DNA of 64,000 nt from Microvirga sp. GTDB lineage: Bacteria > Pseudomonadota > Alphaproteobacteria > Rhizobiales > Beijerinckiaceae. The notes under the pieces are model-generated. The model worked only from the letters and a program-made list of their open reading frames with translations. It searched no databases and was not told the DNA's origin. This document shows, one piece after another, positions 19,232 through 27,581 of this stretch. Both the position numbers and the translations under genes were made by a program. Numbering within the stretch: the stretch's first letter is position 1; each line of letters begins with the position of its first letter. The stretch lies in assembly GCA_029266525.1 (NCBI GenBank), contig JAQSWQ010000005.1:38548-102547 (forward strand), in the 5' to 3' direction.

Positions 19232-20569
19232 TCAGCCCCGCATGAAGCCTTCGACTTCGCTCTCGGCCCAGGCGAGGGTCCGCTCGAGGCCCTCGCCCTG
19301 CAGATGCCGCGCGACCATCTTGGTCTGCACCGCCTGGGTGTAGATCTGGAAGGCGATGGCCGGCGGGGCGGGGGCCGCCGCAATCGACAGGGTCTGATGG
19401 TTGTGCGGGTTCGGATAGTGGTAGAGCGTGCCCTTGGGCGGCCCTTCCTCGGCCCAGGTCTTGAGGGTGGTGAGTTTCTCGTAAGCCGGCAGGTCGTAGC
19501 CGCCGCTCGCCGCCACCATCTTCCCGATCGCGTCATGGGTCGACAGGGCGAGGAGGAGGCTCTTCGCGGCCGGCTTGTTCTTCGAGAAGTTCCAGATGCC
19601 CCAGAAATAGGGCAGGAACGGCGCGAAGCGGCCGGCCGGACCGGACGGCATGCCATGCGTCCAGCACTGCTCGGCGATCTGCGGCGCGTCGCGCTTGGCC
19701 ACCGCCCAGGCGCTCGGCGGATTCATGATGAGCGCGCCGCGGCCGGACACGAGCCATTTGTTGTTGGAGGCGTCGTCCCAGGCGGGCGCATCCGGCGGCA
19801 GCACCGCCGCGAGCTTCTTGTAATACTCCATCGCCTTGCGGACGTTGTCCGACTTCACCGTGACCTTGCCGTTCTTGTCGACGAGGTGGGCGTCGAAGGA
19901 CTGGAAGATCGCGCCCGCGGTGTCGACCGAGTCGGTCGTCTGGCCGAGCCCGATGCCGAAGGGCACCCCGGCCTTGTGGCAGGCTTCCGCCGCCTTGAGG
20001 AAGGTATCGAAGTTCCAGTTCTCGGCTTTCGGCGCGCTGCCGGCCGGATACATCGCCTGCACGTCGATGCCGGCATGCTGCTTCATGAGGTCGATGCGGG
20101 AGCACGGACCCTTGATCTGGCTGCCGTTGGTGGCCGGGACCGCGAGCCAGCGGCCCTTGGCGCGGCCGAGATACTCGACGGTGCCGTTGACGTTGCCGTT
20201 CTGCTCGATCAGCTGCTTCATGAGGTCGTCGACCGGCTCGAGCGACTCGGCATGCTGCTGCGGCCACCAGGTCGGGAAGGCGAAGATGTCGTGACCGGAT
20301 TTCGCCTGGGCCTCGGCGGCGATGGTCAGAAGGTTCTTGTTGCCCTGGGAGGTGATGAAGTCGATCTTCAGATCGATCTTCTCCTTGTCGGCCCAGGCCC
20401 GGGCGATCTCCTCGGTCGCCTTGTTGCCGCCCGGAACCCAGTGGTCCCAGAAGCCGACCGAAAGGCTGCCGGCCGCGTTCGCGTCGCGCACGAACGGCGC
20501 CGCGACGAAGGTCGACGCAACCGCCGTGGTCTGCAGGAAACGCCGACGCGTAAGCTTCATATTCGCCAT
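19232..20569 (-). CDS. Tat-exported ABC solute-binding protein, family 1
   Basis: This 445-residue periplasmic binding protein feeds the two permeases. The N-terminus LTRRRFLQTTAVASTFVAAP is a twin-arginine signal, so it folds before export, which is unusual but known for family-1 binding proteins in Rhizobiales. Mature motifs include FGIGLGQTTDSVDTAG and FAFPTWWPQQHAES. Many aromatic residues fit a sugar or polyol ligand. It is the first gene of the operon, and a hairpin-T7 terminator sits in front of it at 20731-20772. Confidence 0.92.
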   Translation of the reverse strand: MANMKLTRRRFLQTTAVASTFVAAPFVRDANAAGSLSVGFWDHWVPGGNKATEEIARAWADKEKIDLKIDFITSQGNKNLLTIAAEAQAKSGHDIFAFPTWWPQQHAESLEPVDDLMKQLIEQNGNVNGTVEYLGRAKGRWLAVPATNGSQIKGPCSRIDLMKQHAGIDVQAMYPAGSAPKAENWNFDTFLKAAEACHKAGVPFGIGLGQTTDSVDTAGAIFQSFDAHLVDKNGKVTVKSDNVRKAMEYYKKLAAVLPPDAPAWDDASNNKWLVSGRGALIMNPPSAWAVAKRDAPQIAEQCWTHGMPSGPAGRFAPFLPYFWGIWNFSKNKPAAKSLLLALSTHDAIGKMVAASGGYDLPAYEKLTTLKTWAEEGPPKGTLYHYPNPHNHQTLSIAAAPAPPAIAFQIYTQAVQTKMVARHLQGEGLERTLAWAESEVEGFMRG

Positions 20570-20730
20570 GGATGTCCCTCCCGTTGGCTTCCAACCCGTC
20601 CTCTGGCCACCCGCGGTTCGCGGGCGGCATGTCCTTTGCGGATCTTTCGGTCGCGATATCCTGACCCAATTCCCGGAAAGCGCAACCCGTTCGCGCGGGC
20701 GGCGGAGCGAATGCGCCCGGTCGGTCGAGA

Positions 20731-20772
20731 CAAAAAAAGCCCCGCCGCCCTTTTCCAGGACTGACGGGGCTT
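20731..20772 (-). terminator. Minus-strand intrinsic terminator upstream of the ABC operon
   Basis: On the minus strand CGGGGC flanked by A/T (20765-20772 with 20737-20744, 8 bp, about 20-nt loop) is followed by seven T. No gene is seen upstream on this strand, since the next gene (20974) runs the other way. It must therefore end a leader or a small RNA starting between about 20970 and 20780. That interval also contains pairing arms GCCTGG and CCAGGC about 90 nt apart. It could be an attenuator of the ABC operon or a separate non-coding RNA. Confidence 0.55.
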
Positions 20773-20973
20773 GAAGATCGGCCGTGGGGCCTGGGGCCTT
20801 CCGGTCGATGAACTCCCAAGGGTCTCGAAACCTTAGGTCCTGCCACTTTCGCCCGGCTTTTGGGAAGCATTTCGTCCAGGCTGTGGTGATTCGAAGGCGA
20901 CCGCGCCGCGCTGGCCTCGCGAGCCGAAAGCTGTATTGCTCTTGGTGAGCCGCATCATCGAGAGGACCGTCTC

Positions 20974-21237
20974 ATGGTCGATCATACCGCCGTGACCGTC
21001 GGCGCGATGCGAATCCTGATCATCGGGCTCATGGCCGAGATCGCGCAAGCGCTCACGCAGAGCCCGGACGAGATGCGCGCCTGGACCCAGCGTTTCACGA
21101 GACTATGCTCCTCCTTCGCAGCGCGCGTGCCGCTCGGCGATCTTTCGCCTGAGGACGAGGAGGCTTTCCGCCAGGGGCTCGCCGACGAGATCGCCAACAT
21201 CGTCTCGTCGATCAGCCCCGCCGCGACGAACCATTGA
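20974..21237 (+). CDS. Small hypothetical protein
   Basis: This 87-residue protein is mostly alpha-helical by composition: a hydrophobic helix (MRILIIGLMAEIAQAL) followed by amphipathic helices with RAWTQRFTRLCSSF and PEDEEAFRQGLADEIANIV. No signal peptide or known domain was recognised. It lies 12 nt before the exported protein gene on the same strand, so the two are probably cotranscribed. Confidence 0.65.
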   Translation: MVDHTAVTVGAMRILIIGLMAEIAQALTQSPDEMRAWTQRFTRLCSSFAARVPLGDLSPEDEEAFRQGLADEIANIVSSISPAATNH

Positions 21238-21249
21238 ACGGAGGCCCGC

Positions 21250-21684
21250 ATGACCCGCTTTCAGATCCGCGCCCTCGCCTCGCTCATTATCCTCGCCGCG
21301 GCGACGCCCGCCCTCGGACAGAACAAGGTCTACCGCAGCGCGGACGCTGTCGCCGGCAAGACGATGCGTCTCGGCATCTACGCCAACGTCACGAAGGAGT
21401 GCACGGCGGGCCCGCTGCCCGAGATCAAGGTTGTCACGCATCCCAAGCATGGCGCGCTCGCGGTGAAGGCCGGCAAGGTGAAGCCCGGCACGCTTGCCCG
21501 CTGCCCGAAGCTCGAGGTGCCGGTGCAGGGCGTGTTCTACCAATCGAACCCGAGATTCACCGGCGCCGACGAGATCGCCTACGAGGTCAAGCACACGGAC
21601 GGGCGCGTGCAATCACTTTCCGTCAAGATCAATGTCGGCGCCGGGGGCAAACCGGCTGCGAAGCCCGACGCGGTCGATCTCTGA
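21250..21684 (+). CDS. Exported hypothetical protein with an Ig/cadherin-like segment
   Basis: This 144-residue protein has a signal peptide (LASLIILAAATPALG). The mature part reads as beta-strand rich, with VTHPKHGALAVKAGKV and FTGADEIAYEVKHTDGR, a pattern seen in Ig-like or cadherin-like repeats of bacterial exported proteins. Two cysteines (KECTAG and ARCPKLEV) may form a disulfide. GGAGG before the ATG supports the start. The function is unknown. Confidence 0.75.
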   Translation: MTRFQIRALASLIILAAATPALGQNKVYRSADAVAGKTMRLGIYANVTKECTAGPLPEIKVVTHPKHGALAVKAGKVKPGTLARCPKLEVPVQGVFYQSNPRFTGADEIAYEVKHTDGRVQSLSVKINVGAGGKPAAKPDAVDL

Positions 21685-21699
21685 GAATTTCAGGCTCCT

Positions 21700-21724
21700 G
21701 GAACCAGAACGTTCGCCTGGCGTT
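21700..21724 (+). promoter_or_regulatory. EcfG-type promoter for the 51-residue membrane protein
   Basis: GGAAC, 16 nt, CGTT: a perfect match, located 39 nt before the ATG at 21763 and just after the stop of the upstream gene. Confidence 0.75.
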
Positions 21725-21762
21725 AAGGGCCGGGTGAGTGCGTACCGGTTGGGGAGGGAGCC

Positions 21763-21918
21763 ATGGCTCTGTGGGCCGGTGTCGTCGCGGTTGCGGTTGC
21801 GGTCCTGGCGCTGCTGACGCGGCAAATCGATATTTTCCTGGTTTTGCGAAGCGTCGTCGAGCTTGCGGCGGTCATGGGCGTCTTCGCCCTGATCTGCGCC
21901 GCGGAAGCGCACAACTGA
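21763..21918 (+). CDS. Small stress-linked membrane protein (51 residues)
   Basis: The frame MALWAGVVAVAVAVLALL...AEAHN encodes 51 residues with two hydrophobic segments separated by TRQIDIF. A strong purine-rich site (GGGGAGGGAG) lies just before the ATG, and a perfect EcfG-type promoter lies at 21700-21724. The combination makes it a real small gene of the general stress regulon. No family was recognised. Confidence 0.7.
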   Translation: MALWAGVVAVAVAVLALLTRQIDIFLVLRSVVELAAVMGVFALICAAEAHN

Positions 21919-22009
21919 ACGCTTGTCGGACCGTTCTGCGGATAGCACAATCCGGACCGTGTCCTGCGGTTCGCGCCGCCATGACGCCGCCGCCTCTCGG
22001 GAGATGACC

Positions 22010-22759
22010 ATGCGTAGCGCCTTCCTGGCCGCCCTGTTCGGTTCGACCGCGCTGATCGCCGCGTCGGCGATCGCGCAGACCACGCCGCCTGCCGGTTCCG
22101 ATCAACAGCCTGCCGCTGCCCAGCCGGCGACGCCCGCCCAGGCGACGCCGGCGAGCGCGCAGCCGGCTCCGGCCTCGGCCGCGCAAGCCGCCCAGGCCGG
22201 CCCCGCCGATCTCTGCCAGGAACTCCTCGCCTACGCCGAGAAGAAGGCGTCCGAGCCGCCGAAGCCGCCGGCCGGGCAGGCCGCGGCTTCGGCCCCGCCG
22301 GCGGCACCTCCGCCCGCCGCGGCCGCACCGCCGGCCGGCGGCCAGGCCGCGGCCGGGCAGCAGGCCTCGACGCAGCCCCTTCCCCGCAGTGACGGCCAGG
22401 CGACCGGCACGCAAGGCGGCGGCTCGGTCGGGCCGAGCACCTCGACGAATGTCGGCGCGCAAAGCGCCGCGCCCCCGACCGCGCCGGTCTCGACCGGAGC
22501 CGCGCCGGAGCCGGCCGCAAGCCCCCATGCATCCGGCTCGGGCACGGGCGGCGCGCAGGCCGCCGGCCCGGCCGGCCCTTCCGGCGACTTCAAGCTCGCG
22601 GGCGGCGTGACGCTCCAGCAGCTCCGCGACACGGCGCAGGGCGCCGACCGGCAGGCCTGCCGCGACTCGGCCCAGAAGCTGCGCCGGGCGGGCGCCGACA
22701 TGCCGGCTGCGCTGATCGCGCTCGCCGCCTACGAGCCCGACGCTTCGAAGCGCCAATAG
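22010..22759 (+). CDS. Exported Ala/Pro/Gly-rich hypothetical protein
   Basis: This 249-residue protein has a signal peptide (SAFLAALFGSTALIAASAIA) and a low-complexity body of Ala, Pro, Gln, Gly and Ser (about residues 25-190). The C-terminal part is more ordered, with GGVTLQQLRDTAQGADRQ and CRDSAQKLRRAGADMPAAL, and two cysteines (DLCQELL and ACRDSA). The ATG at 22010 has GGGAG at 6 nt spacing; another ATG two codons upstream overlaps that site. Possibly an envelope protein with a disordered linker. The function is unknown. Confidence 0.7.
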   Translation: MRSAFLAALFGSTALIAASAIAQTTPPAGSDQQPAAAQPATPAQATPASAQPAPASAAQAAQAGPADLCQELLAYAEKKASEPPKPPAGQAAASAPPAAPPPAAAAPPAGGQAAAGQQASTQPLPRSDGQATGTQGGGSVGPSTSTNVGAQSAAPPTAPVSTGAAPEPAASPHASGSGTGGAQAAGPAGPSGDFKLAGGVTLQQLRDTAQGADRQACRDSAQKLRRAGADMPAALIALAAYEPDASKRQ

Positions 22760-22793
22760 CGGAGCCATATCGGCCCCGCCGCGTTAGCCACGC

Positions 22794-23999
22794 ATGGCGG
22801 AGGCAGGGCAAAATCGGGGGCCGGTGCGGGACGCCGGCGTCCTGCCGGTTCCCGCGAACCCGCCGTCGGCCGCCCGGAGGCGGGTTCGTGCCGCGGCCGA
22901 GGCGTGGCATTGGTCTTCGGAGTTCCGCGACGGGGCCTTCGTCCGCCGCGTTCTGATCGTGCTCGCGCTCGGGGCGCTCGCCGCCCTCGCCTGGCGTCTC
23001 TCGGACGTGCTGCTGCTTGCCTTCGGGGCGGTCGTCGTCGCGGTGATCCTACGCGCGCTCGCGGACGTCATCGCGCAAGCCATTCCCTCGACCAAGCGCT
23101 GGTCGCTCGCGATCGCCGTGCTCGTGATCGTCATCCTCGTCGCGCTCGTGTCCGGTCTCTTCGGGCAGCAGATGCGGGCGCAGATCGCACAGCTCGGCTC
23201 GGTGCTTCCGCCAGCGGTCAGCTACGTGCTCGGCGAGTTTGGGGTGAACGTGAACGATCTCTCGCGGCAGCTGCCAAACATGCTCGGCTCCGGGCTTCCG
23301 CGCGAATTGCTCGGCCGGGCCGCGGCGTTCGGTCTCACTGTTGTCGGAGCGCTCGCCGATCTGCTGGTGGTGATCGTCGCCGGAATATTCCTCGCCGCCG
23401 ACCCCGATCTCTACAAGCGTGGGCTCGTCAAGCTCTTCCCGCTGAGCCAGCACTCGCGTGCGGAAGGCGCGCTCGACGCGTCCGGCACGGCGCTCAGGCT
23501 CTGGCTGAAGGGCCAGCTCATGGCGATGGCCATCGTCGGGGCTCTCACGGGCACGGCGTTGTGGCTCATCGGCCTGCCTTCGCCGCTGGCCCTCGGCCTC
23601 ATCGCTGGTCTCGGCGAGTTCATCCCCTTCCTCGGCCCACTGCTTGCAGCACTGCCCGCCCTCATCATCGCCGGCAGCCAGAGCAGTGAGCTGTTCCTTT
23701 GGACGCTCGGAGCCTTCGTCGTGATCCAGCAGGTCGAATCGAACATGATCGCGCCTCTGGTGCAGCGCGAGACGGTGTCGCTTCCGCCGGCGCTGTCGCT
23801 TCTCTCGGTGCTTGCTTTCGGCGTGGTCTTCGGTCCCGTAGGGCTGGTTCTCGCGGTGCCGCTCACCGTCGTCGCCTTTGTGCTCGTGAAGAAGCTCTAT
23901 GTCCGCGAGACGCTCGGCGAAGACACCCCGGTGCCTGGGGAGGAGACGGCACGGGAGGAGGCGCAGGCGGAGGCCGCTCCGGCTTCTCGCTCGTCGTAA
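22794..23999 (+). CDS. AI-2E family transporter
   Basis: This 401-residue inner-membrane protein belongs to the AI-2E/PerM family, whose members are suggested exporters of small molecules or ions. About eight hydrophobic segments are visible. The family signatures are the late GLIAGLGEFIPFLGPLLAALPA and QQVESNMIAPLVQ (about residues 270-325). Both N- and C-termini are polar. It follows the exported Ala/Pro-rich protein by 34 nt. The substrate is unknown. Confidence 0.9.
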   Translation: MAEAGQNRGPVRDAGVLPVPANPPSAARRRVRAAAEAWHWSSEFRDGAFVRRVLIVLALGALAALAWRLSDVLLLAFGAVVVAVILRALADVIAQAIPSTKRWSLAIAVLVIVILVALVSGLFGQQMRAQIAQLGSVLPPAVSYVLGEFGVNVNDLSRQLPNMLGSGLPRELLGRAAAFGLTVVGALADLLVVIVAGIFLAADPDLYKRGLVKLFPLSQHSRAEGALDASGTALRLWLKGQLMAMAIVGALTGTALWLIGLPSPLALGLIAGLGEFIPFLGPLLAALPALIIAGSQSSELFLWTLGAFVVIQQVESNMIAPLVQRETVSLPPALSLLSVLAFGVVFGPVGLVLAVPLTVVAFVLVKKLYVRETLGEDTPVPGEETAREEAQAEAAPASRSS

Positions 24000-24076
24000 A
24001 CAGCGCCGCGACGGGCCAGCCCCGCTGCAGCCTTCGCCTACCGTTCCGGCGAAGCGCTACAGGCGATCCGGCGCCG

Positions 24077-25225
24077 CTATTGCGCGCTCGCCTCCAGCGT
24101 CGCCGGGGCGGCCGTCGCGACGCGGTGGACGTCGCGATAGCGGTCAAAGCGCAGGCCCATCATCTTCTCGAACTTGCCGTGGACCTCAGCGACTGACAGC
24201 CCCTGCAGCTTGCGGCCGCGGCGGGCGTAGAAAATCGAGCGGTTAGCGCGTGCGGGCCGCGGCAGGAGCTTCACTGCGCCGGCGCTCGGAGCGCCGACTA
24301 CCTTTTGAAGGAACTTCTCGGCGTCGTCCGGGCCGAGGAAGTGGGCGAGATAGGTCTCGCCGTCCGTGAGATCGCGGCCGATGCGCTTCGCGATCCGCGC
24401 GCGATCCCGCTTCAGCATCTCGGCGGCGAGCAGCGCCGAAAGAAAGGGGTCCCGCCGCAGATCGAGGATGCGGGCCCGCTCGACGCCGTCGGCCACCGTG
24501 AGCTCGTCGTCGACCCACTCGATGGCTTTCGCTTCCTTCTCCAGCCCGTGCTTCGCGCCGAAGTCGCGCACGACCCTGAGCCAGGTCGAGGCGATGAACT
24601 GGTACAGCCCGGTGGCGGATGAGGTCTTCGCCTTCACGGTCGTCGAGAAGCTCGATTCCTTGTCCGCGACGGCCATCAGGAGGATCGGATCGGTCTCTGT
24701 CGCCCGGGCCGCCTTCATGATCGTGCCGACGAGGTGGCGGCGGATCCGCATCGGCCCGAATTCGAGGATGTCGTCGGGATTCAAGGCAGGCGCGTCAGCC
24801 GTCAGCGCCGGCGTGTCGACGCCGGCTTCCGGCGGCTCGGGGTAGAGAAAATCGGCTGGTACGCGGTCGATCGCGCCGGCCCTAGGAAGCGCGGCCGTGA
24901 TGGCGGTTGAGATGTGGTCTTGAACCGGCCGCTCGACGGGTGGCACGAAGGCGCTCACGCGCGGCTTGAGGAAGGCCGAGACCTCCGCCGGGGCCGCTTC
25001 GGCCCGGGTCACCGGCTCGAACTCGCCGCGGAAGCCGGCGAGCGCTACGGCCAGCGCCGCGCCTGCGCCGCCGCAGACCAGAAGCGACCGCAGCGCCACC
25101 GGCACGAAGCTCGCCCGATCGCGCGTCCCAGGGCCGCGGGGGGCGAGGCAATCGCCGCCGTAGCGCTCGGATGGGCGCTCGACTCGGTCGCTGGCGCGCA
25201 GCGGCGCCATCGCGCGAAGTCGCAT
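24077..25225 (-). CDS. Lytic transglycosylase-like (SLT fold) protein
   Basis: This 382-residue protein is predicted to cleave peptidoglycan glycan strands. An N-terminal membrane anchor (ALRSLLVCGGAGAALAVALAGF) is followed by a Pro/Ala linker, then an SLT-like domain with the catalytic glutamate in AVADKESSFSTTVKA (about residue 191) and the supporting TSSATGLYQFIASTWLR. The C-terminus is basic. The ATG at 25225 is chosen, but starts 5 codons later or at the anchor are possible. It is convergent with the AI-2E gene. Confidence 0.88.
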   Translation of the reverse strand: MRLRAMAPLRASDRVERPSERYGGDCLAPRGPGTRDRASFVPVALRSLLVCGGAGAALAVALAGFRGEFEPVTRAEAAPAEVSAFLKPRVSAFVPPVERPVQDHISTAITAALPRAGAIDRVPADFLYPEPPEAGVDTPALTADAPALNPDDILEFGPMRIRRHLVGTIMKAARATETDPILLMAVADKESSFSTTVKAKTSSATGLYQFIASTWLRVVRDFGAKHGLEKEAKAIEWVDDELTVADGVERARILDLRRDPFLSALLAAEMLKRDRARIAKRIGRDLTDGETYLAHFLGPDDAEKFLQKVVGAPSAGAVKLLPRPARANRSIFYARRGRKLQGLSVAEVHGKFEKMMGLRFDRYRDVHRVATAAPATLEASAQ

Positions 25226-25362
25226 TCGATCGAATCTCCCCGCCGCCTTCTAAGGGCGTCCCAGCTTGTCGTTATGGTGAATGGGTAGCAGGAGATGTGG
25301 CGACAACGTGGCGCCGCGCCCGCCCGAGGTCCGGCCGAGGCGTTTCGGGGCAAGCCGTTGCC

Positions 25363-25398
25363 GAAAAGCAAGAGCCCCGGCGATCGGCGCCGGGGCTC
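25363..25398 (-). terminator. Intrinsic terminator of the DUF892 gene
   Basis: GAGCCCCGGCG pairs with its complement across 25372-25398, and on the minus strand is followed by TTGCTTTT. It lies about 30 nt after the DUF892 stop. Confidence 0.8.
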
Positions 25399-25425
25399 GG
25401 ACTGTCGAGCTTGGATGCGGGAGCT

Positions 25426-25929
25426 TTAGGCCGCTTTGCGGTTCACCTTCGACTCGGCGAGCTGGGTCAGCTTCTGATCCGTCCGCTTTTCCTCGTCGAG
25501 GATGCTGTGCAGGATGGAGGCGCAATCCTGGCGTCCCAGTTGCTTCGCCCAGGCGGCGAGCGTGCCATAACGCGTGATCTCGTAATGCTCCACCGCCTGG
25601 GCCGCCGAGAGCAGCGCGGCATCGAGCACCTCGGGATCGTCGGCGTCGCTCATCACCTCCTCGGCCTCCTCGACGAGACCGTCGATCACCGGGCAGTTCA
25701 CGCCTTTGGCCTCATGCCCGTGCAGGCGGAAGACCTCCTCGACGCGGCTGACATGGCTTTCCGTTTCCTTGAGATGGGTCTGGAAGGCCTGCTTGAGCTG
25801 CGGATCGCTGGCCTTCTGAGCCATGGTCGGCAGGTTCTTCAGGATCTGCTTCTCGACGTAATAGATGTCCTGCAGGGTGTGCACGAAGAGGTCGTCGAGC
25901 GTCTTGATCGGTTTCGAAAAGAGGCCCAT
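25426..25929 (-). CDS. Ferritin-like DUF892 (YciE/YciF-type) protein
   Basis: This 167-residue four-helix protein starts with KTLDDLFVHTLQDIYYVEKQIL and has the further helices ETESHVSRVEEVF, VEHYEITRYGTL and LHSILDEEKRTDQKL. These Glu/His patterns (E-x2-E, E-x2-H, E-x6-Y) match the di-metal site of the DUF892 family, which is induced by stress in enteric bacteria. A perfect EcfG-type promoter lies at 26054-26078, so it is a predicted member of the general stress regulon. The biochemical role is unproven. Confidence 0.92.
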   Translation of the reverse strand: MGLFSKPIKTLDDLFVHTLQDIYYVEKQILKNLPTMAQKASDPQLKQAFQTHLKETESHVSRVEEVFRLHGHEAKGVNCPVIDGLVEEAEEVMSDADDPEVLDAALLSAAQAVEHYEITRYGTLAAWAKQLGRQDCASILHSILDEEKRTDQKLTQLAESKVNRKAA

Positions 25930-26053
25930 GGGTCGAATCCTCCGGCTTTGACCGCCCACAGTGCGGCGGGGGCGGCGCGGCTGCGTTTCGGAACGATCGG
26001 GGCGGCCCTGCGGACTGAGCGAGCGCCCGGTGAGGCGGACCCCTCCAGGCGGC

Positions 26054-26078
26054 AACGTGGCCGCGCGCAGCCGGTTCC
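26054..26078 (-). promoter_or_regulatory. EcfG-type promoter for the DUF892 gene
   Basis: On the minus strand GGAAC, 16 nt, CGTT: perfect. It is 125 nt before the ATG, leaving a leader of about 118 nt. Confidence 0.75.
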
Positions 26079-26177
26079 CGCCGTGCGGCGCCTTCGAACC
26101 GCCACGGGTGAAAACCGGCCGTTAATGCGGAAGCGCTACAACCGTTCCCGCAAGCCGACCTGGGATTGGAAGCGCTT

Positions 26178-26405
26178 ATGATCTCTGCCGCGAGAACGCT
26201 CGCTCCCGCGCTCGTCCTCACGGCGATGGTTGCCGCTGACGGCCTCTCTCCGCCGCGCTCGTCGCGGGAGCCCGAGGTGACCGGGACGGCGTCGGAGCGC
26301 GCCGCGTCCGAGAAGACGGAGCTGCGCGGCGGTGCAGATGCCGTCGCGCCGGAGAAGCGACCTGTTCGCGTCATCCTCCCCTCGCCCTATTCCGATCGCC
26401 GCTGA
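26178..26405 (+). CDS. Small exported hypothetical protein
   Basis: This 75-residue product has an N-terminal hydrophobic stretch (AARTLAPALVLTAMVAADG) that may be a signal peptide or membrane anchor, then a charged Ser/Glu/Arg-rich tail ending VRVILPSPYSDRR. GGAAG lies about 9 nt before the ATG. It is divergent from the DUF892 gene and precedes the NepR-like gene, though that has its own promoter. No family was recognised. Confidence 0.45.
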   Translation: MISAARTLAPALVLTAMVAADGLSPPRSSREPEVTGTASERAASEKTELRGGADAVAPEKRPVRVILPSPYSDRR

Positions 26406-26441
26406 CCGGACAATTCATCCACAACCGCCGCTCTCGTTAGA

Positions 26442-26466
26442 GGAACCCCCGGTCGCGGATCACGTT
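26442..26466 (+). promoter_or_regulatory. EcfG-type promoter for the NepR-like gene
   Basis: GGAAC, 16 nt, CGTT: perfect, 98 nt before the ATG at 26564. It implies that the second anti-sigma-like protein is itself induced by the stress sigma factor. Confidence 0.75.
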
Positions 26467-26563
26467 GTTCGGTGGCGGCGGTGCTTGTCGTGGCGATTCG
26501 TCGCCGGAGACGAGCTGCTAAAGCCGCCGCGAGACCGGCGAGGCGCTGGATTTGAGCGACACG

Positions 26564-26761
26564 ATGTTCATCCATCACAATCAGGCGTTTGGCGCGTCCG
26601 GCCGCAATGAGGGCATCCATCCGTTGTCCTTCGACCGGCACCTCGTCGCCAACCTGCTCGTGTCCGTTTATTCCGGCGTGCTCAAGGAGCCGCTGCCGGA
26701 CAGACTCGAGCGGCTCGTGCGCGAGTTCGAGCGGCGCGAAGCGACCATCAAGGATCGCTGA
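26564..26761 (+). CDS. NepR-like anti-sigma factor paralogue
   Basis: This 65-residue protein ends in a segment that matches the NepR core: a first helix (FDRHLVANLLVSVYSGVL), the linker EPLPDR and a second helix (LERLVREFERRE). The canonical NepR at 56848 has the same order with SVPER. NepR binds the sigma factor EcfG and is pulled off by phosphorylated PhyR. Here Tyr, Pro, Asp and Arg of the core are kept. The start is not certain: the ATG at 26564 has only a weak binding site, and a TTG four codons upstream is possible. Its 3' end overlaps the convergent MBL gene by 14 nt. The gene is far from phyR and from any sigma factor gene. Confidence 0.7.
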   Translation: MFIHHNQAFGASGRNEGIHPLSFDRHLVANLLVSVYSGVLKEPLPDRLERLVREFERREATIKDR

Positions 26762-27581
26762 AAAGCCCGCTTCCCCGCCCCTCGGGCAGCACCATTACCT
26801 TGGGGCTCGTCGGCAGCATCGCCCGCGAGACCACGATGCTCGGCGACTTCGAGTACTCGACCGGCCAATGCTCCTTGGCTCTCGCGAGGAAGCGGTTGAG
26901 GGTCGTAGGATTGAAGTAGTGCATCGGCACCATGAGCGGCGCGCCGATCGTCTTCAGCACCTCCATCATGCCTTCAGTATCGAGCGTGTAGCCGCCGTCG
27001 ACAGGCACCAGGACGACGTCGATGCGCCCGAGCTTCTTCAGATGCGAGGGTTCGAGCGTGTGGTGCAGATGGCCGAGATGGGCGATGCACAGCTCCGCCG
27101 TCTCGAACACGAACATCGAGTTCATATCGTATTGGGTGCCGCCGCCCCCCCAGAGGTCGCGGATGTTCGTGGAGACGTTGCGCACGCGCACGTCGCCGAT
27201 CGTCACGTCGTGGCGCGCGGGACCGCCGGCCGGGTTCCAGCCCGGCAGGAGATGCTTGATAGTGGGATCGGGCCGCGTCGAGTAATGGGTCGAGTGCGCG
27301 CGGTTCATGGTTGCGACGTCCGGCACGACCGAGGGGCGGACGTAGTCGTTGTAATCGGTCGCCGCGCGAACGCCACCCGGGCTCTCGATCAGGAACGTCG
27401 CGTGACCGACGAAGGTGAGCGAAACCTCGCCGCGTGAAAGCGCCGCCGGCTGCACGAGCGATTTGAGCGAGGCGACGAAACCCGGACAGGCCTCGTGCTC
27501 CTGCGTCTGCGCACGCACCGGGTTTGCGGCCGCGAGGCCGACACAGAACGCCGCCACGAGCGCTCGCTGGACGATCGACAT
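26748..27581 (-). CDS. Exported MBL-fold metallo-hydrolase
   Basis: This 277-residue protein has a signal peptide (VQRALVAAFCVGLAAANPVRA) and a UlaG-like metallo-beta-lactamase fold. TFVGHATFLIESPGG (about 55-69) is the first strand with the conserved His, NRAHSTHYS carries the His-x-His-like motif, HLGHLHHTL (about 167-175) a further metal site, and VPMHYFNP the last histidine. The substrate is unknown. It is convergent with the NepR-like gene, and their ends overlap by 14 nt. Confidence 0.85.
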   Translation of the reverse strand: MSIVQRALVAAFCVGLAAANPVRAQTQEHEACPGFVASLKSLVQPAALSRGEVSLTFVGHATFLIESPGGVRAATDYNDYVRPSVVPDVATMNRAHSTHYSTRPDPTIKHLLPGWNPAGGPARHDVTIGDVRVRNVSTNIRDLWGGGGTQYDMNSMFVFETAELCIAHLGHLHHTLEPSHLKKLGRIDVVLVPVDGGYTLDTEGMMEVLKTIGAPLMVPMHYFNPTTLNRFLARAKEHWPVEYSKSPSIVVSRAMLPTSPKVMVLPEGRGSGLFSDP

